Part shown: one piece after another, positions 1 through 7,742 of the stretch | Numbering within the stretch: position 1 is the first letter of the stretch | How the letters are laid out: the number at the start of each line of letters is the position of its first letter | DNA from: Chthoniobacter flavus | Lineage (GTDB): Bacteria > Verrucomicrobiota > Verrucomicrobiia > Chthoniobacterales > Terrimicrobiaceae | Direction of reading: 5' to 3' | DNA: 45,159 nucleotides | NCBI GenBank assembly: GCA_945883435.1 | Contig: CAMCXK010000020.1 | Span: forward strand, 1 to 45,159 | The notes under the pieces: model-generated | Database searches by the model: none | What the model was told of the DNA's origin: nothing | The model's input: only the letters and a program-made list of their open reading frames with translations | Position numbers and translations under genes: made by a program

Positions 1-1
1 T

Positions 2-157
2 GTGATCCTCCCCGTCGCCTACGAAGGCACTGGAAACCTCGAATCCTACAAGGGAAAATCCGTTTCGATCACCGGTCGGCTGGAACGCTACAAAGGCCGC
101 ATCCAAATCAAAATTCTGGACCCTTCCCAGCTTGTCACGGATTCTCCCGCCCCTTGA
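2..157 (+). CDS. C-terminal end of an OB-fold nucleic-acid-binding protein (partial)
   Basis: Only the last 51 codons are in the window; the start lies upstream. The reading frame carries ESYKGKSVSITGRLERYKGR followed by IQIKILDPSQL. This is the strand pattern of the OB-fold domain found at the end of many bacterial secreted or DNA-associated proteins (tRNA_anti/YhcR-like OB families), in which a GK.V.V.G.v..Y.G.pqI..., dp.Qi series is typical. What it binds cannot be told from this fragment. It converges on the ECF sigma gene with a 19-base gap and no visible terminator. Confidence 0.6.
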   Translation: MILPVAYEGTGNLESYKGKSVSITGRLERYKGRIQIKILDPSQLVTDSPAP

Positions 158-176
158 TCACGGGTCCGCGGGGTCC

Positions 177-764
177 TTAGTCGACGGACGGGCCGACCAA
201 TTTGCGGAGCCGCACCATGCCGCGATGAATGCGGGCTTTCACGGTGGACAACGGCTTTTTCAGCCGATCGGAAATTTCCTGTTGGGTCAGGCCCCGGAAG
301 TAAAGCATCTCGATCACCTCGCGCTGCTCGGGATTGAGTTTCAAAACCGCGCTGCGAACCATTTGGTTCTGCTCGCTCTGCCCGAGAGCCAGGGAGGGGG
401 AGAGTTCATCCACAGGGTCGATCTCTGGAGACTCCTGGCGCACGTCGTCTTGAAGCCGCAGGCGCCGCTGCACCGAGCGCAGGCGGTCGATCGCCTTGTT
501 CCGAGTCATCGTGACAGCCCAAGTCACAGGCTTGCCACGCTGCAAGTCATACATCGGGGATTTCTCCCAAAGCATGAACATGACTTCCTGGGCCACATCC
601 TCGGCATCGGCCTCGTTGTTCAAAACCCGGTAGGCGGTGCTGAACACAATTCCGATGTGACGGCGGAAAAAACTCTCATACGCCACACGGTCGCCGCGCC
701 CCATGCGCTGGATGAGATCCACATCGTCCGATTCGGCGGGTTCGATTGCCACGGTCTGAAACAT
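177..764 (-). CDS. ECF-type RNA polymerase sigma factor
   Basis: A 195-residue sigma-70 family protein that would direct RNA polymerase to a specific promoter set. Region 2 spans roughly residues 24-95, including ADAEDVAQEVMFMLWEK and the W..T..RN.AID.LR helix that contacts the -10 element. Region 4 is at about 138-190, with LNPEQREVIEMLYFRGLTQQ then EIS..L..PLSTVKARIHRG, a clear helix-turn-helix for the -35 element. The ATG at 764 is preferred: the longer open frame would run into the divergent enzyme I gene and adds low-complexity sequence. No anti-sigma gene is adjacent. Regulon unknown. Confidence 0.9.
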   Translation of the reverse strand: MFQTVAIEPAESDDVDLIQRMGRGDRVAYESFFRRHIGIVFSTAYRVLNNEADAEDVAQEVMFMLWEKSPMYDLQRGKPVTWAVTMTRNKAIDRLRSVQRRLRLQDDVRQESPEIDPVDELSPSLALGQSEQNQMVRSAVLKLNPEQREVIEMLYFRGLTQQEISDRLKKPLSTVKARIHRGMVRLRKLVGPSVD

Positions 765-882
765 AGGGGGCCTGTGCAACCTTGCAAACCACCAATTTCC
801 ACCCGCAGAATTGATTGACTTCCTCCGGCACCTGTTCTTCTGATTGCCCCGCGCCTGCCGCCCGGCATACGATTCCCCGAAC

Positions 883-2655
883 ATGGACGGCCACGACACC
901 AAACACCGCGACGAGCAGCGATTCCATGGAATTGCCGTGGCCCAAGGCATCGCCCGCCACACGGCGGTCGTTCACTTTTCTGAAGAGGAGGAAATCCTGC
1001 CCCGGCCGCTCGACGAGGCGGACCTCCCGTCGGAAATCCTCAGATTCGAAGCTGCTCTGATCGCCACCCGCGTCGAAATTCTCGAAATCCAACAAAAAAT
1101 CACCACCGCCATCGGAGCGCAGGATGCCAGTATTTTCGATGCCCACCTGCTTGTGGTGGAGGACCGAACCCTCATCGACGAGGTTTTGCGCGGACTCGAG
1201 CGCGAGCGGTTGAATGTCGAATACATCTTCCAGCAGGTCGCACGGCGCTACTGCGCCACCCTTGAGGCGATCGACGACCCTTACCTGAGCGAACGGGTTG
1301 TCGACATCGAGGACGTCTCCCACCGCGTGATCCGACACCTGCTGGGCAAGGCGTCCCGCAATCCCGCCGCCCAGAGCGCCCCCCACATCATCGTCGCCCA
1401 CAATCTCACCCCCTCCGACACCGCCCAACTCGACCGGGGCTTGGTCCAGGGCTTCGTCACCGAGGTGGGCAGCAAAACCTCCCACACCGCCATCATGGCC
1501 CGCTCGCTGGAGATCCCCGCGATCGTCGGCATGCAAGGCATCTGCCAGCAAATTCAAACCGGGGACGACATTCTCATCGACGGCTACAGCGGCCTTCTCA
1601 TCCTGAACCCCTCCTCCGCCACATTGGCCGCCTACGAGCGCCTGGCCCGCCAAAAGGCCCAGGTCGCGGAGCGCCTGCGGCTCATCCGCGAAACAGCCTC
1701 CACCACACGCGACGGCCGCCACATTATTCTCTCGGCAAACGTCGATCTCCCCGAAGACCTGTCCGATGTCGCCGCAAATGGCGCCGAGGGCATCGGGCTT
1801 TTCCGCACAGAATTTCTCTATCTCAACCGCGAGGCCCCCCCCGGCGAGGAGGAGCAATTAGAGCACTACCGCAACGCCGCCCAACTCGCCCTGCCGCACT
1901 CGGTCATCATCCGCACCCTCGACATCGGCGGTGACAAGCTGGCTTCCAGCCTGGACACACCGGAGGAGGAAAACCCGTTTCTCGGATGCCGCGCCATCCG
2001 CTTCTGCCTGGAAAATCCGTCTATTTTCAAAACCCAGCTCCGTGCCATCCTCCGCGCCGCGACGCTCAACAACATCCGCATCATGTATCCGATGATTTCA
2101 GGCGTGGAGGAACTGCGGCTCGCCAACCGCATTCTCGAGGAGTGCAAGCAGGAACTTGGCTCGGCAGGCATTCCCTTCAATCCCTGGATCGAAGTCGGCA
2201 TCATGGTCGAAACGCCCAGCGCGGTCTTCACCGCCGACCACCTGGCCCGCGAATCCCGCTTCTTCAGCATCGGGACAAACGACCTCATTCAATACTCGAT
2301 CGCCGTGGACCGGCTGAACCAGCGCATCGCCCACCTTTACAACCCCACCCATCCCTCGATCCTGCGCATGATCCGCATGGTGGTGGATGCAGGACGCGCA
2401 AAGGGCATCTGGACCGGCATCTGCGGCGAAATGGCGGCCGACATCACGCTCACACCCCTGCTCATCGGCCTCGGGATCGAGGAACTCAGCGCCACCAGCG
2501 CGCTGGTGCCCCGCGTCAAAAAAGCGGTGCAATCATTGGATGCCTCGGCCTGTGAGGCGCTGGCGGCCTCCGCCCTCGGCCTTGAGGACTCGGCAGAGAT
2601 TCTCGCCCGCAGCCTGGCGATGGCCCGCGAACACTACGGCGAGCTTTTGGACTGA
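883..2655 (+). CDS. ptsI: Phosphoenolpyruvate-protein phosphotransferase (PTS enzyme I)
   Basis: Enzyme I takes phosphate from PEP and passes it to HPr, in sugar uptake or, in regulatory PTS systems, in signalling. The 590-residue protein has the usual order. The phosphohistidine domain has GSKTSHTAIMAR with the active His at residue 201. The PEP-binding barrel follows, with GIGLFRTEFLYL, TLDIGGDK, EVGIMVETPSAV, SIGTNDLIQY and the GICGEMAAD loop with the catalytic Cys. The ATG at 883 is chosen because family similarity begins a few residues later (FHGIAVAQGIA). HPr and sugar-specific components are not in the window, so substrate and role are open. It is divergent from the sigma gene. Confidence 0.95.
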   Translation: MDGHDTKHRDEQRFHGIAVAQGIARHTAVVHFSEEEEILPRPLDEADLPSEILRFEAALIATRVEILEIQQKITTAIGAQDASIFDAHLLVVEDRTLIDEVLRGLERERLNVEYIFQQVARRYCATLEAIDDPYLSERVVDIEDVSHRVIRHLLGKASRNPAAQSAPHIIVAHNLTPSDTAQLDRGLVQGFVTEVGSKTSHTAIMARSLEIPAIVGMQGICQQIQTGDDILIDGYSGLLILNPSSATLAAYERLARQKAQVAERLRLIRETASTTRDGRHIILSANVDLPEDLSDVAANGAEGIGLFRTEFLYLNREAPPGEEEQLEHYRNAAQLALPHSVIIRTLDIGGDKLASSLDTPEEENPFLGCRAIRFCLENPSIFKTQLRAILRAATLNNIRIMYPMISGVEELRLANRILEECKQELGSAGIPFNPWIEVGIMVETPSAVFTADHLARESRFFSIGTNDLIQYSIAVDRLNQRIAHLYNPTHPSILRMIRMVVDAGRAKGIWTGICGEMAADITLTPLLIGLGIEELSATSALVPRVKKAVQSLDASACEALAASALGLEDSAEILARSLAMAREHYGELLD

Positions 2656-2672
2656 TTTTCCCGCCCGCGCGT

Positions 2673-3467
2673 TCAGCCGAAAATCTTCGTCGCAATGGCG
2701 AAGAGCACCTCGTAAACGATCAACAGCACGATGGCCGCCTCCAGCCTCAAGCTGCGCTGGGTGTCGATGAGATCGGTGAGGGCATGGGCGGTGTCCCGCA
2801 CCACCTCGATTTTCCGGGCCAGCGTGCTCCCGCGCTCCTTGAGTTCGTATTCGTCCTCCAAACGCGCGTAGAGACGCTCAAGGTCGGGCCGGTCCCACAA
2901 AATATCCGGCTTGTCCTCGACGGCCACCCGGCCGGCCATGCGGTGATCGACCAGCAGCGACTCGCCGATGAGTTGGATGATGGCCTTGCGGCGGCGCGGC
3001 AGGCGGCCATCCCGCGCCAAATCCCGCGCCAGGGGATCGATCACGTCGAAGACCGCGCTGACCTGCCGTTCATGCTGCGCCAAGGCCACGCTTTTGGCCA
3101 AGGCATCTGCGATCACCAACAATCGCTCGGACGAAAATTCCCGCAGCGAAATCGTGCCTCCCGGCGGGATGTGGTCGTCTTTCTCCGAGTCGAGCCGCAC
3201 CTGCGCGACCTCGTCTTCAAGCCGCCCCAGCCGCCCTGAAACACGCGGCTCCAACTTTCTTAAAAAATCGTCCTCTTCGACCGGCGAGAGTCCGGCGAGA
3301 ACCACCACGCCGTATCGGAAAAGGGCGGCAAATCCATGATCGTCGATGCGAAAGGCAAACGGTGTGGTCGAGATCATGTCCGACCGCTCGAGTCCGCCGG
3401 TGTCCAGGCGGTCCCCCAGCAACAGCGCCCGCACGGTCAGGCTCTCACGGTGTGTCAAGGCAGGCAT
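2673..3467 (-). CDS. DUF155 (RMD1/YagE-like) membrane-anchored protein
   Basis: 264 residues. The C-terminal half carries the DUF155 signature: KPDILWDRPDLERLYARLED then EYELKERGSTLARKIEVV, followed by a single hydrophobic segment (about residues 244-262, AAIVLLIVYEVLFAIATKI) at the C-terminus. Relatives include yeast Rmd1/Rmd8 and human RMND1, the last linked to mitochondrial translation; the bacterial function is unknown. The start at 3467 follows prfB by 19 bases in the same direction, so the two are probably co-transcribed, which fits a link with translation (inference). A longer frame overlaps prfB and is less likely. Confidence 0.8.
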   Translation of the reverse strand: MPALTHRESLTVRALLLGDRLDTGGLERSDMISTTPFAFRIDDHGFAALFRYGVVVLAGLSPVEEDDFLRKLEPRVSGRLGRLEDEVAQVRLDSEKDDHIPPGGTISLREFSSERLLVIADALAKSVALAQHERQVSAVFDVIDPLARDLARDGRLPRRRKAIIQLIGESLLVDHRMAGRVAVEDKPDILWDRPDLERLYARLEDEYELKERGSTLARKIEVVRDTAHALTDLIDTQRSLRLEAAIVLLIVYEVLFAIATKIFG

Positions 3468-3486
3468 GGGAGGGAAAAAGTCCGGC

Positions 3487-4624
3487 TCAATCCTCTTCTT
3501 CGTCGCTCTCGCCCTTCTTGTAGGTGAGGCCGCGCAGCTTGCCTTCAATAAACGCATCGATCTCCCCGTCCATCACCGCCTGGATGTCGCCGGTCTTCAC
3601 CCCGGTGCGCAGGTCCTTCACCATCTGGTAGGGCTGGAACACGTAGCTGCGGATTTGATTGCCCCAGGCCACGTCGCCTTTTTCGCCGTATTGGCGGTCG
3701 ACCTCGGCGCGCTTTTTATCGCTCTCGATTTGGAAAAGTTTCGCCTTGAGCATTTGAAGGGCCAATTCGCGGTTGCGGCCCTGGCTCCGCTCGGCCTGGC
3801 ACGCGACCACAATTCCGCTCGGCAGGTGCGTGAGACGCACTGCGGTTTCCACCTTGTTCACGTTTTGCCCCCCTTTTCCACCTGCCCGGAAGGTGTCGAG
3901 CTTGATATCGGCCTCGTTCACCTCGATCGGCACGTCCTCGATTTCCGGCACCACGTCGACCCCCGCAAAAGACGTGTGGCGGCGCTTGTTCGCGTCGAAC
4001 GGGGAGATGCGCACCAACCGGTGGACGCCGCGCTCGGTTTGCAAAAACCCGTAGGCGTTCTCGCCGGTGACGCGCAACGTGGCGGACTTGATCCCCGCCT
4101 CCTCGCCAAGCTGGATGTCGGTGATGGCGAATTCCAAACCGTGGCGTTCCATCCAGCGCTGATACATGCGGAGCAACATGTCCGCCCAGTCGCACGACTC
4201 GGTGCCACCTGCTCCGGCATTGATGGAGAGAAAGGCGGGGCAACGGTCGTATTCGCCCGAGAGCAGGGCCTGGATTTCAAACTTGTCGATATCCCTCCCC
4301 AGAGCCTCGTGCTCCGCCAGAACCTCGGCGGCGGCGGCCGCCTGGTTTTCCGCAGGCTCCTCCAAGGCCAGTTCACGGAGAACCTCCAGGTCGTCCGCCC
4401 GCCCCTCCAAACCTTGCAAGGGAAGGATTTTGGAGCGCAGCATCGAGACCTCCGCCACATCCTTCTGGGCACGCTCCCGCTGGTCCCAGAAGTCCGGCGC
4501 CGACATGCGGGCCTCGATTTCGTTCAGACGCCGGGTGAGTTCCGGCACGTCAAAGAAACCTCCGCAGAGAGCTCAATCGGCCCTTCATCGCGGAGGTATC
4601 CAAGTTTTGCAAATCCACACTCAT
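3487..4624 (-). CDS. prfB: Peptide chain release factor 2, with +1 programmed frameshift
   Basis: RF2 releases peptides at UGA and UAA. The main frame (below 4551) has the SPF anticodon-like motif ([15 protein letters not shown]) and the peptidyl-transferase GGQ motif ([16 protein letters not shown]). A 24-codon zero frame starts at the ATG at 4624, preceded by AGGATG, and ends at an in-frame TGA at 4552-4550. Skipping the T at 4552 joins it to the main frame, so the product is about 378 residues, normal for RF2. The junction reads LRRFL-DVPEL, as in RF2 from many bacteria. The gene autoregulates by sensing its own activity at that UGA. It heads a pair with the DUF155 gene. Confidence 0.93.
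4550..4564 (-). promoter_or_regulatory. prfB: RF2 autoregulatory +1 frameshift site
   Basis: On the minus strand the site reads CGGAGGTTTCTTTGA, followed by C. A Shine-Dalgarno-like GGAGG sits three bases before the CTT-TGA-C slip site, the same spacing as in the E. coli prfB gene. The CTT codon is 4555-4553 and the TGA is 4552-4550. This arrangement is well established to raise RF2 synthesis when RF2 is low. Confidence 0.92.
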
Positions 4625-4741
4625 GTGAACTCATCCTAATCGCGCGGCCGGGTCCCACAAAGCCAATTTTCTCCTTTCCAATCCCGTGGATCACGCAAAA
4701 ATCGCCCCCCTCCGCATGGCTCACCACCTGCGGTTTCCGAT

Positions 4742-4762
4742 TGCCTCGTGGTGTAACGGTAG
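4742..4762 (+). repeat. attL core: 21-bp copy of tRNA-Gln 5' end
   Basis: These 21 bases are identical to the first 21 bases of the tRNA-Gln at 34898. Identity stops at 4763. The following sequence does not fold as a tRNA, so this is the host 5' stub left by integration rather than a gene. The native tRNA promoter should lie to its left. Confidence 0.85.
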
Positions 4763-4811
4763 AGAATTACCCGCTTTGTAAAGCGTTGATTTCAAACGAA
4801 AGCCCACTTTA

Positions 4812-4853
4812 TCCCACAAGATTTTTGTGGAGGCGTGTGGGAGCTTGTGGGAG
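4812..4853 (+). promoter_or_regulatory. Candidate integrase arm-type binding sites, left
   Basis: TGTGGGAG occurs at 4836-4843 and 4846-4853. An inverted copy (TCCCACA) is at 4812-4818 and a variant TGTGGAG at 4826-4832. The same octamer is found twice just inside the right junction. Clusters of short repeats flanking the core are what tyrosine integrases of the lambda type use as arm sites; the role here is inferred from position and repetition. Confidence 0.5.
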
Positions 4854-4862
4854 TGTTGAGCC

Positions 4863-5942
4863 ATGGCTTTTTTGCGCACGACACCGAAATCCAGCTTTTG
4901 GATCCTCAAGTATCGCGATCTCGAGTCCGGCCGGTGGAGGGAGGTGAGCACGCGGTGCCGGATCGAGGATCCCAAGGAGACTCGGCGGGCGCAGCGGATG
5001 GCGGAGGATGCGAGCAAGAAGGAGGCACAGGCCGCGCCGCAGCAGGGCGCCTTCTGTGAGTGGACGGCCGCATACCTCGAGTCCCACTTTGCCAATGTGC
5101 GGTCGAGAAAGCGATACGATGTCGCTTGGCAGCGGTGCCTTGAGTGGATGCGGGGGAAAAATATCCGGCATCCCTCGGAAGTGCGATATGAGCATGCGGC
5201 GGACTTTATGGATTGGAGGAAGGCCAAGGGGGCGTCGCACAATACGGCGAGGCTTGAGCTGAAGCTTTTTTCCTTTGTCATGCAGGAGGCGCTACGACGG
5301 GAGATTTGTGTGAAAAACCCGCTGGCTTTGGCGAAGGTGCCTCGCACACCGGCAAAGCCGAAGAAGGAGTTGGACATCGAGGACTTTGCCTCCGCACGGG
5401 CGGCATTTGCCCCAAGAGCTCCTTGGATGCTGACGGTCTTTGAGATATGCGCCCACCTCGGCTGCCGGTTCAATGAAGCCGAGTTTGGCCAGGAAGATGT
5501 CGATTTCGGGCAGAAGATCATTTGGCTCACGGATTCAAAGCGGAAGGAGGGCGACCCTCGGAAACGCTATGCCGTCCCTTTGCCGGCAGGTTTGGAGGCG
5601 CATTTGCGAGGGGTTTTTTCCAGCCGACCGCGCACCAGTGGCAGACTGACCGGAGATCAGAATCGGGTTTTTAACTCCGTGCTGAAAGCCGCCTGCGGGG
5701 CGACCAGTCATTCCTTGCGGGTTTCCTTTGTGACGAGGTGTCATCGGGCGGGCCTCAGCGAGTCGCAAGCGATGCGGTTGGTGAACCACTCCACTCGGCT
5801 GGTCCATGCGGTTTACTCGAAGTTGAATCTTGATGATGCCCGGGCGGCTGCGGCCTTGGTGCCCCCGCCTGGTCTGCGAGAAAATCCCGCACCCAGCGCA
5901 CGGTCGTCTTCCGCCCGTAGAAGGGGCAGCCCTTGCGCTTGA
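4863..5942 (+). CDS. int: Tyrosine-type phage integrase
   Basis: A 359-residue site-specific recombinase that would insert and excise the prophage at the tRNA-Gln core. The N-terminal part is a SAM-like core-binding domain (about 60-150). The catalytic domain shows Arg202 (HLGCRFNEAEF), a beta-hairpin Lys region (227-234), His283 and Arg286 (SHSLRVSFV), His309 (LVNHST) and the nucleophile Tyr318 (VHAVYSKL). Its position 100 bases inside attL, reading into the prophage, is typical. The last 188 bases overlap an antisense gene, and that overlap covers the Tyr318 codon. The tail after residue 335 is low complexity and probably dispensable. Confidence 0.95.
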   Translation: MAFLRTTPKSSFWILKYRDLESGRWREVSTRCRIEDPKETRRAQRMAEDASKKEAQAAPQQGAFCEWTAAYLESHFANVRSRKRYDVAWQRCLEWMRGKNIRHPSEVRYEHAADFMDWRKAKGASHNTARLELKLFSFVMQEALRREICVKNPLALAKVPRTPAKPKKELDIEDFASARAAFAPRAPWMLTVFEICAHLGCRFNEAEFGQEDVDFGQKIIWLTDSKRKEGDPRKRYAVPLPAGLEAHLRGVFSSRPRTSGRLTGDQNRVFNSVLKAACGATSHSLRVSFVTRCHRAGLSESQAMRLVNHSTRLVHAVYSKLNLDDARAAAALVPPPGLRENPAPSARSSSARRRGSPCA

Positions 5943-6099
5943 GGTAGGCGATTTCGTTTTTGGAGAGGCCGATGACCGAGGCCAGCGCCGATGGGAAATC
6001 CAGACGATCAGGGTCGAGAGGTGGCGGCATCGGTGTAGAGGTGGCGGTTGTCCACAGCGGCGATTGGAAATCCAGACGATCGGGGTCGAGGGCAGTCAT
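5755..6099 (-). CDS. Small helix-turn-helix protein, excisionase-like or Nu1-like candidate
   Basis: 114 residues. The start at 6099 overlaps the previous stop as ATGA, which supports a real gene. The middle reads SALASVIGLSKNEIAYLKRK then GCPFYGRKTTVRWVRDFLA, resembling the winged-helix domains of excisionases and of phage Nu1-type proteins. The N-terminus has two copies of LDPDRLDF, encoded by a direct repeat. The C-terminal 60 residues are Pro/Ser-rich and lie antisense to the end of the integrase gene. Last gene of a leftward overlapping chain. A role as recombination directionality factor is an inference from the fold and from its place beside int. Confidence 0.6.
   Translation of the reverse strand: MTALDPDRLDFQSPLWTTATSTPMPPPLDPDRLDFPSALASVIGLSKNEIAYLKRKGCPFYGRKTTVRWVRDFLADQAGAPRPQPPGHHQDSTSSKPHGPAEWSGSPTASLATR
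5994..6090. repeat. 25-bp imperfect direct repeat inside the HTH gene
   Basis: The units are 5994-6018 and 6066-6090, 72 bp apart, with one mismatch in 25. AGAGGTGGCGG also occurs twice between them (6017-6027 and 6037-6047). The repeat encodes the duplicated LDPDRLDF in the antisense gene. It may be a simple duplication or a binding site for the encoded protein. Confidence 0.7.
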
Positions 6100-6281
6100 A
6101 TTTTGGGAGCATCTGGGAATGGACGCCAGTGCAGCACCTGGGCTTCGATGCGGTCGCCGGAGACATAGCGCCACTGACCTGCGTCCAAGAAGCCTGTCCA
6201 GACCTCGCCGTCATCGAGATGGATGAGCACCGTCGCATCGTCATCTGGAAGAGCTTGGGAAGCAGTGATCCAACGGGTCAT
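6096..6281 (-). CDS. DUF551-like small phage protein
   Basis: 61 residues beginning MTRWITASQALPDDDATVLI and continuing HLDDGEVWTGFLDAGQWRYVSG, ending HWRPFPDAP. The W.P.s..LP.dd..VL....dG..w.g......W....G......V.HW.PlP pattern is that of DUF551, common in phage and prophage genomes and of unknown function. ATGA overlaps link it to the genes on both sides. Confidence 0.75.
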   Translation of the reverse strand: MTRWITASQALPDDDATVLIHLDDGEVWTGFLDAGQWRYVSGDRIEAQVLHWRPFPDAPKI

Positions 6282-6607
6282 TGCGCCCCTCCGTCCTTGA
6301 TTTTTTTGAATTTCCGGCGGACGCCTTCGATTTTTTCGGCGAGGGAGCCGGAGGAGAAGTTTTCCAAGACGGCCAGGAGGGCATCGGCTTCGGCAGCCCA
6401 TGTTTTGTAGGAGTGCCGGGGGCCTTGCCAGGAGCGGTGCACTCCGCCGCCGACGATCCACCAGTTCCAGCCGGGCGGCCACACGGTGGGGCGCAGCTTG
6501 GTGGCTTGGCTGTCCCAGCGGGGCCGGGTGCGTTCGTTGAGGAGGCGCATGACCTCGTGGGGCAGGCAGGGGCGGTCGCCCCAGTATTCGCGGATGGTTG
6601 TTGGCAT
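6278..6607 (-). CDS. Hypothetical phage protein
   Basis: 109 residues from the ATG at 6607 (MPTTIREYWGDRPCLPHEVM). It is Trp-rich (PTVWPPGWNWWIVGGG) and ends in a basic helix (EGVRRKFKKIKDGG). I do not recognise a family. It sits within the overlapping leftward chain, four bases after the preceding gene and overlapping the DUF551-like gene by ATGA. Longer frames upstream are shadows of the neighbouring gene. Confidence 0.65.
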   Translation of the reverse strand: MPTTIREYWGDRPCLPHEVMRLLNERTRPRWDSQATKLRPTVWPPGWNWWIVGGGVHRSWQGPRHSYKTWAAEADALLAVLENFSSGSLAEKIEGVRRKFKKIKDGGAQ

Positions 6608-6611
6608 GGTA

Positions 6612-6920
6612 TCAGGCAGCGAGGGGGGTGAGGAGATATTCACGCGCCAGGAGTTGGAGGCGGGCGAGTTGATCGGCGTCGAGTGGCTCTTGCAGGAGGG
6701 CGAGGGTGAGAAGGGTGTGCTCGTAGCCGGAGGGACGGTGGCGATGGAAGATTTGCTCGGCCGTGGCCGCGAGACTTTGGCGGTCTCGGGCCTCGAGGGC
6801 GCGGAGTTCAGCTTCGAGTTGAGTGAGGATGGACTCGCAGCGGGCGATTTCCTGCTCGGCGGCGGAGAGCTCGCGGCGGGTCTCTTCCATCTCGTGGAGG
6901 ATATGGTGGCGCTCACTCAT
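6612..6920 (-). CDS. Coiled-coil hypothetical phage protein
   Basis: 102 residues starting MSERHHILHEMEETRRELSA. Residues 5-50 form a strong heptad coiled coil rich in Glu, Arg and Leu, followed by a helical tail. No family recognised. The start overlaps the end of the 52-residue gene upstream by eight bases. Confidence 0.65.
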   Translation of the reverse strand: MSERHHILHEMEETRRELSAAEQEIARCESILTQLEAELRALEARDRQSLAATAEQIFHRHRPSGYEHTLLTLALLQEPLDADQLARLQLLAREYLLTPLAA

Positions 6921-7071
6921 AGACGGGTCGGAATTTGTGGGTGAGTGTCTCGACCATGAGGGCCCACTGGTCGCGGAGGGTGGCGGGGTCCGTGGCATCG
7001 AGGGGCGGGAGCGGGGTTTCCTCGGGCTCTGGAGAGACCGGGAGCGTGGCAGGGTGCTGATCGGCACTCAT
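6913..7071 (-). CDS. Hypothetical 52-residue phage protein
   Basis: Starts at ATG 7071, overlapping the preceding stop as ATGA. The N-terminal half is Pro/Glu-rich (PVSPEPEETPLPPLDATDPA) and the C-terminal half helical (LRDQWALMVETLTHKFRPVYE). Function unknown. The tight overlaps on both sides are the main evidence that it is translated. Confidence 0.55.
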   Translation of the reverse strand: MSADQHPATLPVSPEPEETPLPPLDATDPATLRDQWALMVETLTHKFRPVYE

Positions 7072-7742
7072 GCCACTCCTCCTTGCTGCTCGGCCATTTG
7101 AGCCGTGCGCCATAGGGTGGCCATGGGTTGCAGGAGCTGGCGCACGCGCAGAAGTTGCGCCGAGTCCCACCGGTCGGGGAATCCATCGTCCATGGCGCGG
7201 CTCTGCCAGCGCAGGAAATCCATGTGGATGGCCTCGAGGGTGAGGATGCCGGTGGAGCCCGTGCCGCTGGCATTTTTTGCAGGCTCGCGGACGATTTTCC
7301 CGGCTTTGATCGATTCCTTGAGTTCTTTTGGACTGAGTTGTTCCTCCTCGGCGATGCGCAGCCACTTTTGGGCGGACTCCTGCCACTCGGCGCGGGCCTT
7401 CGTAAGACCGTCGGCGGGGAGGGTTTTGCTCAGGGCGATGTGATGTTCGTCGCTGAGGGCTTCGCTTCTGTTTTCCAAGGCTTCGAGGGCCTCGGCGGCC
7501 GCGAGGTCTTTGAACTCGAGCTGGAGGTGCTTCGAGAATTGCTCGACCACCAAGTCGCCGAATTGCGTGCGGCCTTCCCGGCGCCAGTCGGCCATCCAGC
7601 GCAGGCTGGAGCCTCGGGCGGCGTGGACATAGCGGCCGATCTGCTCCCACTCGTGCTCGGTGGGCGGCCTGTTGAAGACAAGGGCGCCGCGTGAAAAGGT
7701 GCAGACGCCTTCGGGTAGGGTGAGGGTGGTGGTGGTGGTCAT
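7068..7742 (-). CDS. Hypothetical phage protein, 224 residues
   Basis: The largest gene of the left chain. A Thr-rich start (MTTTTTLTLPEGV) precedes a region with aromatic residues (TEHEWEQIGRYVHAAR, SSLRWMADWRREGR). A long helical part with LSPKELKESIKAGKIVR follows, a motif style seen in conserved early phage proteins acting with DNA-binding partners. No catalytic motif is visible and I cannot name a family. Coupled by ATGA overlaps to the HTH gene upstream and the 52-residue gene downstream. Confidence 0.7.
   Translation of the reverse strand: MTTTTTLTLPEGVCTFSRGALVFNRPPTEHEWEQIGRYVHAARGSSLRWMADWRREGRTQFGDLVVEQFSKHLQLEFKDLAAAEALEALENRSEALSDEHHIALSKTLPADGLTKARAEWQESAQKWLRIAEEEQLSPKELKESIKAGKIVREPAKNASGTGSTGILTLEAIHMDFLRWQSRAMDDGFPDRWDSAQLLRVRQLLQPMATLWRTAQMAEQQGGVA

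Noticed and set aside
676-1857. Long minus-strand frame opposite the enzyme I gene
   Set aside because: Shadow frame of GC-rich coding DNA; the plus strand encodes a full enzyme I with all motifs.
4524-4727. Minus frame starting upstream of prfB as an alternative first gene
   Set aside because: It overlaps the RF2 leader in another frame and shows no family pattern, whereas the leader-frameshift arrangement matches known prfB genes.
4742-4830. A second tRNA gene at the left junction, possibly Thr because of a TTGTAA loop
   Set aside because: Only the first 21 bases match a tRNA. The anticodon-like hairpin CGCTTTGTAAAGCG, T arm and acceptor 3' strand do not pair in tRNA geometry.
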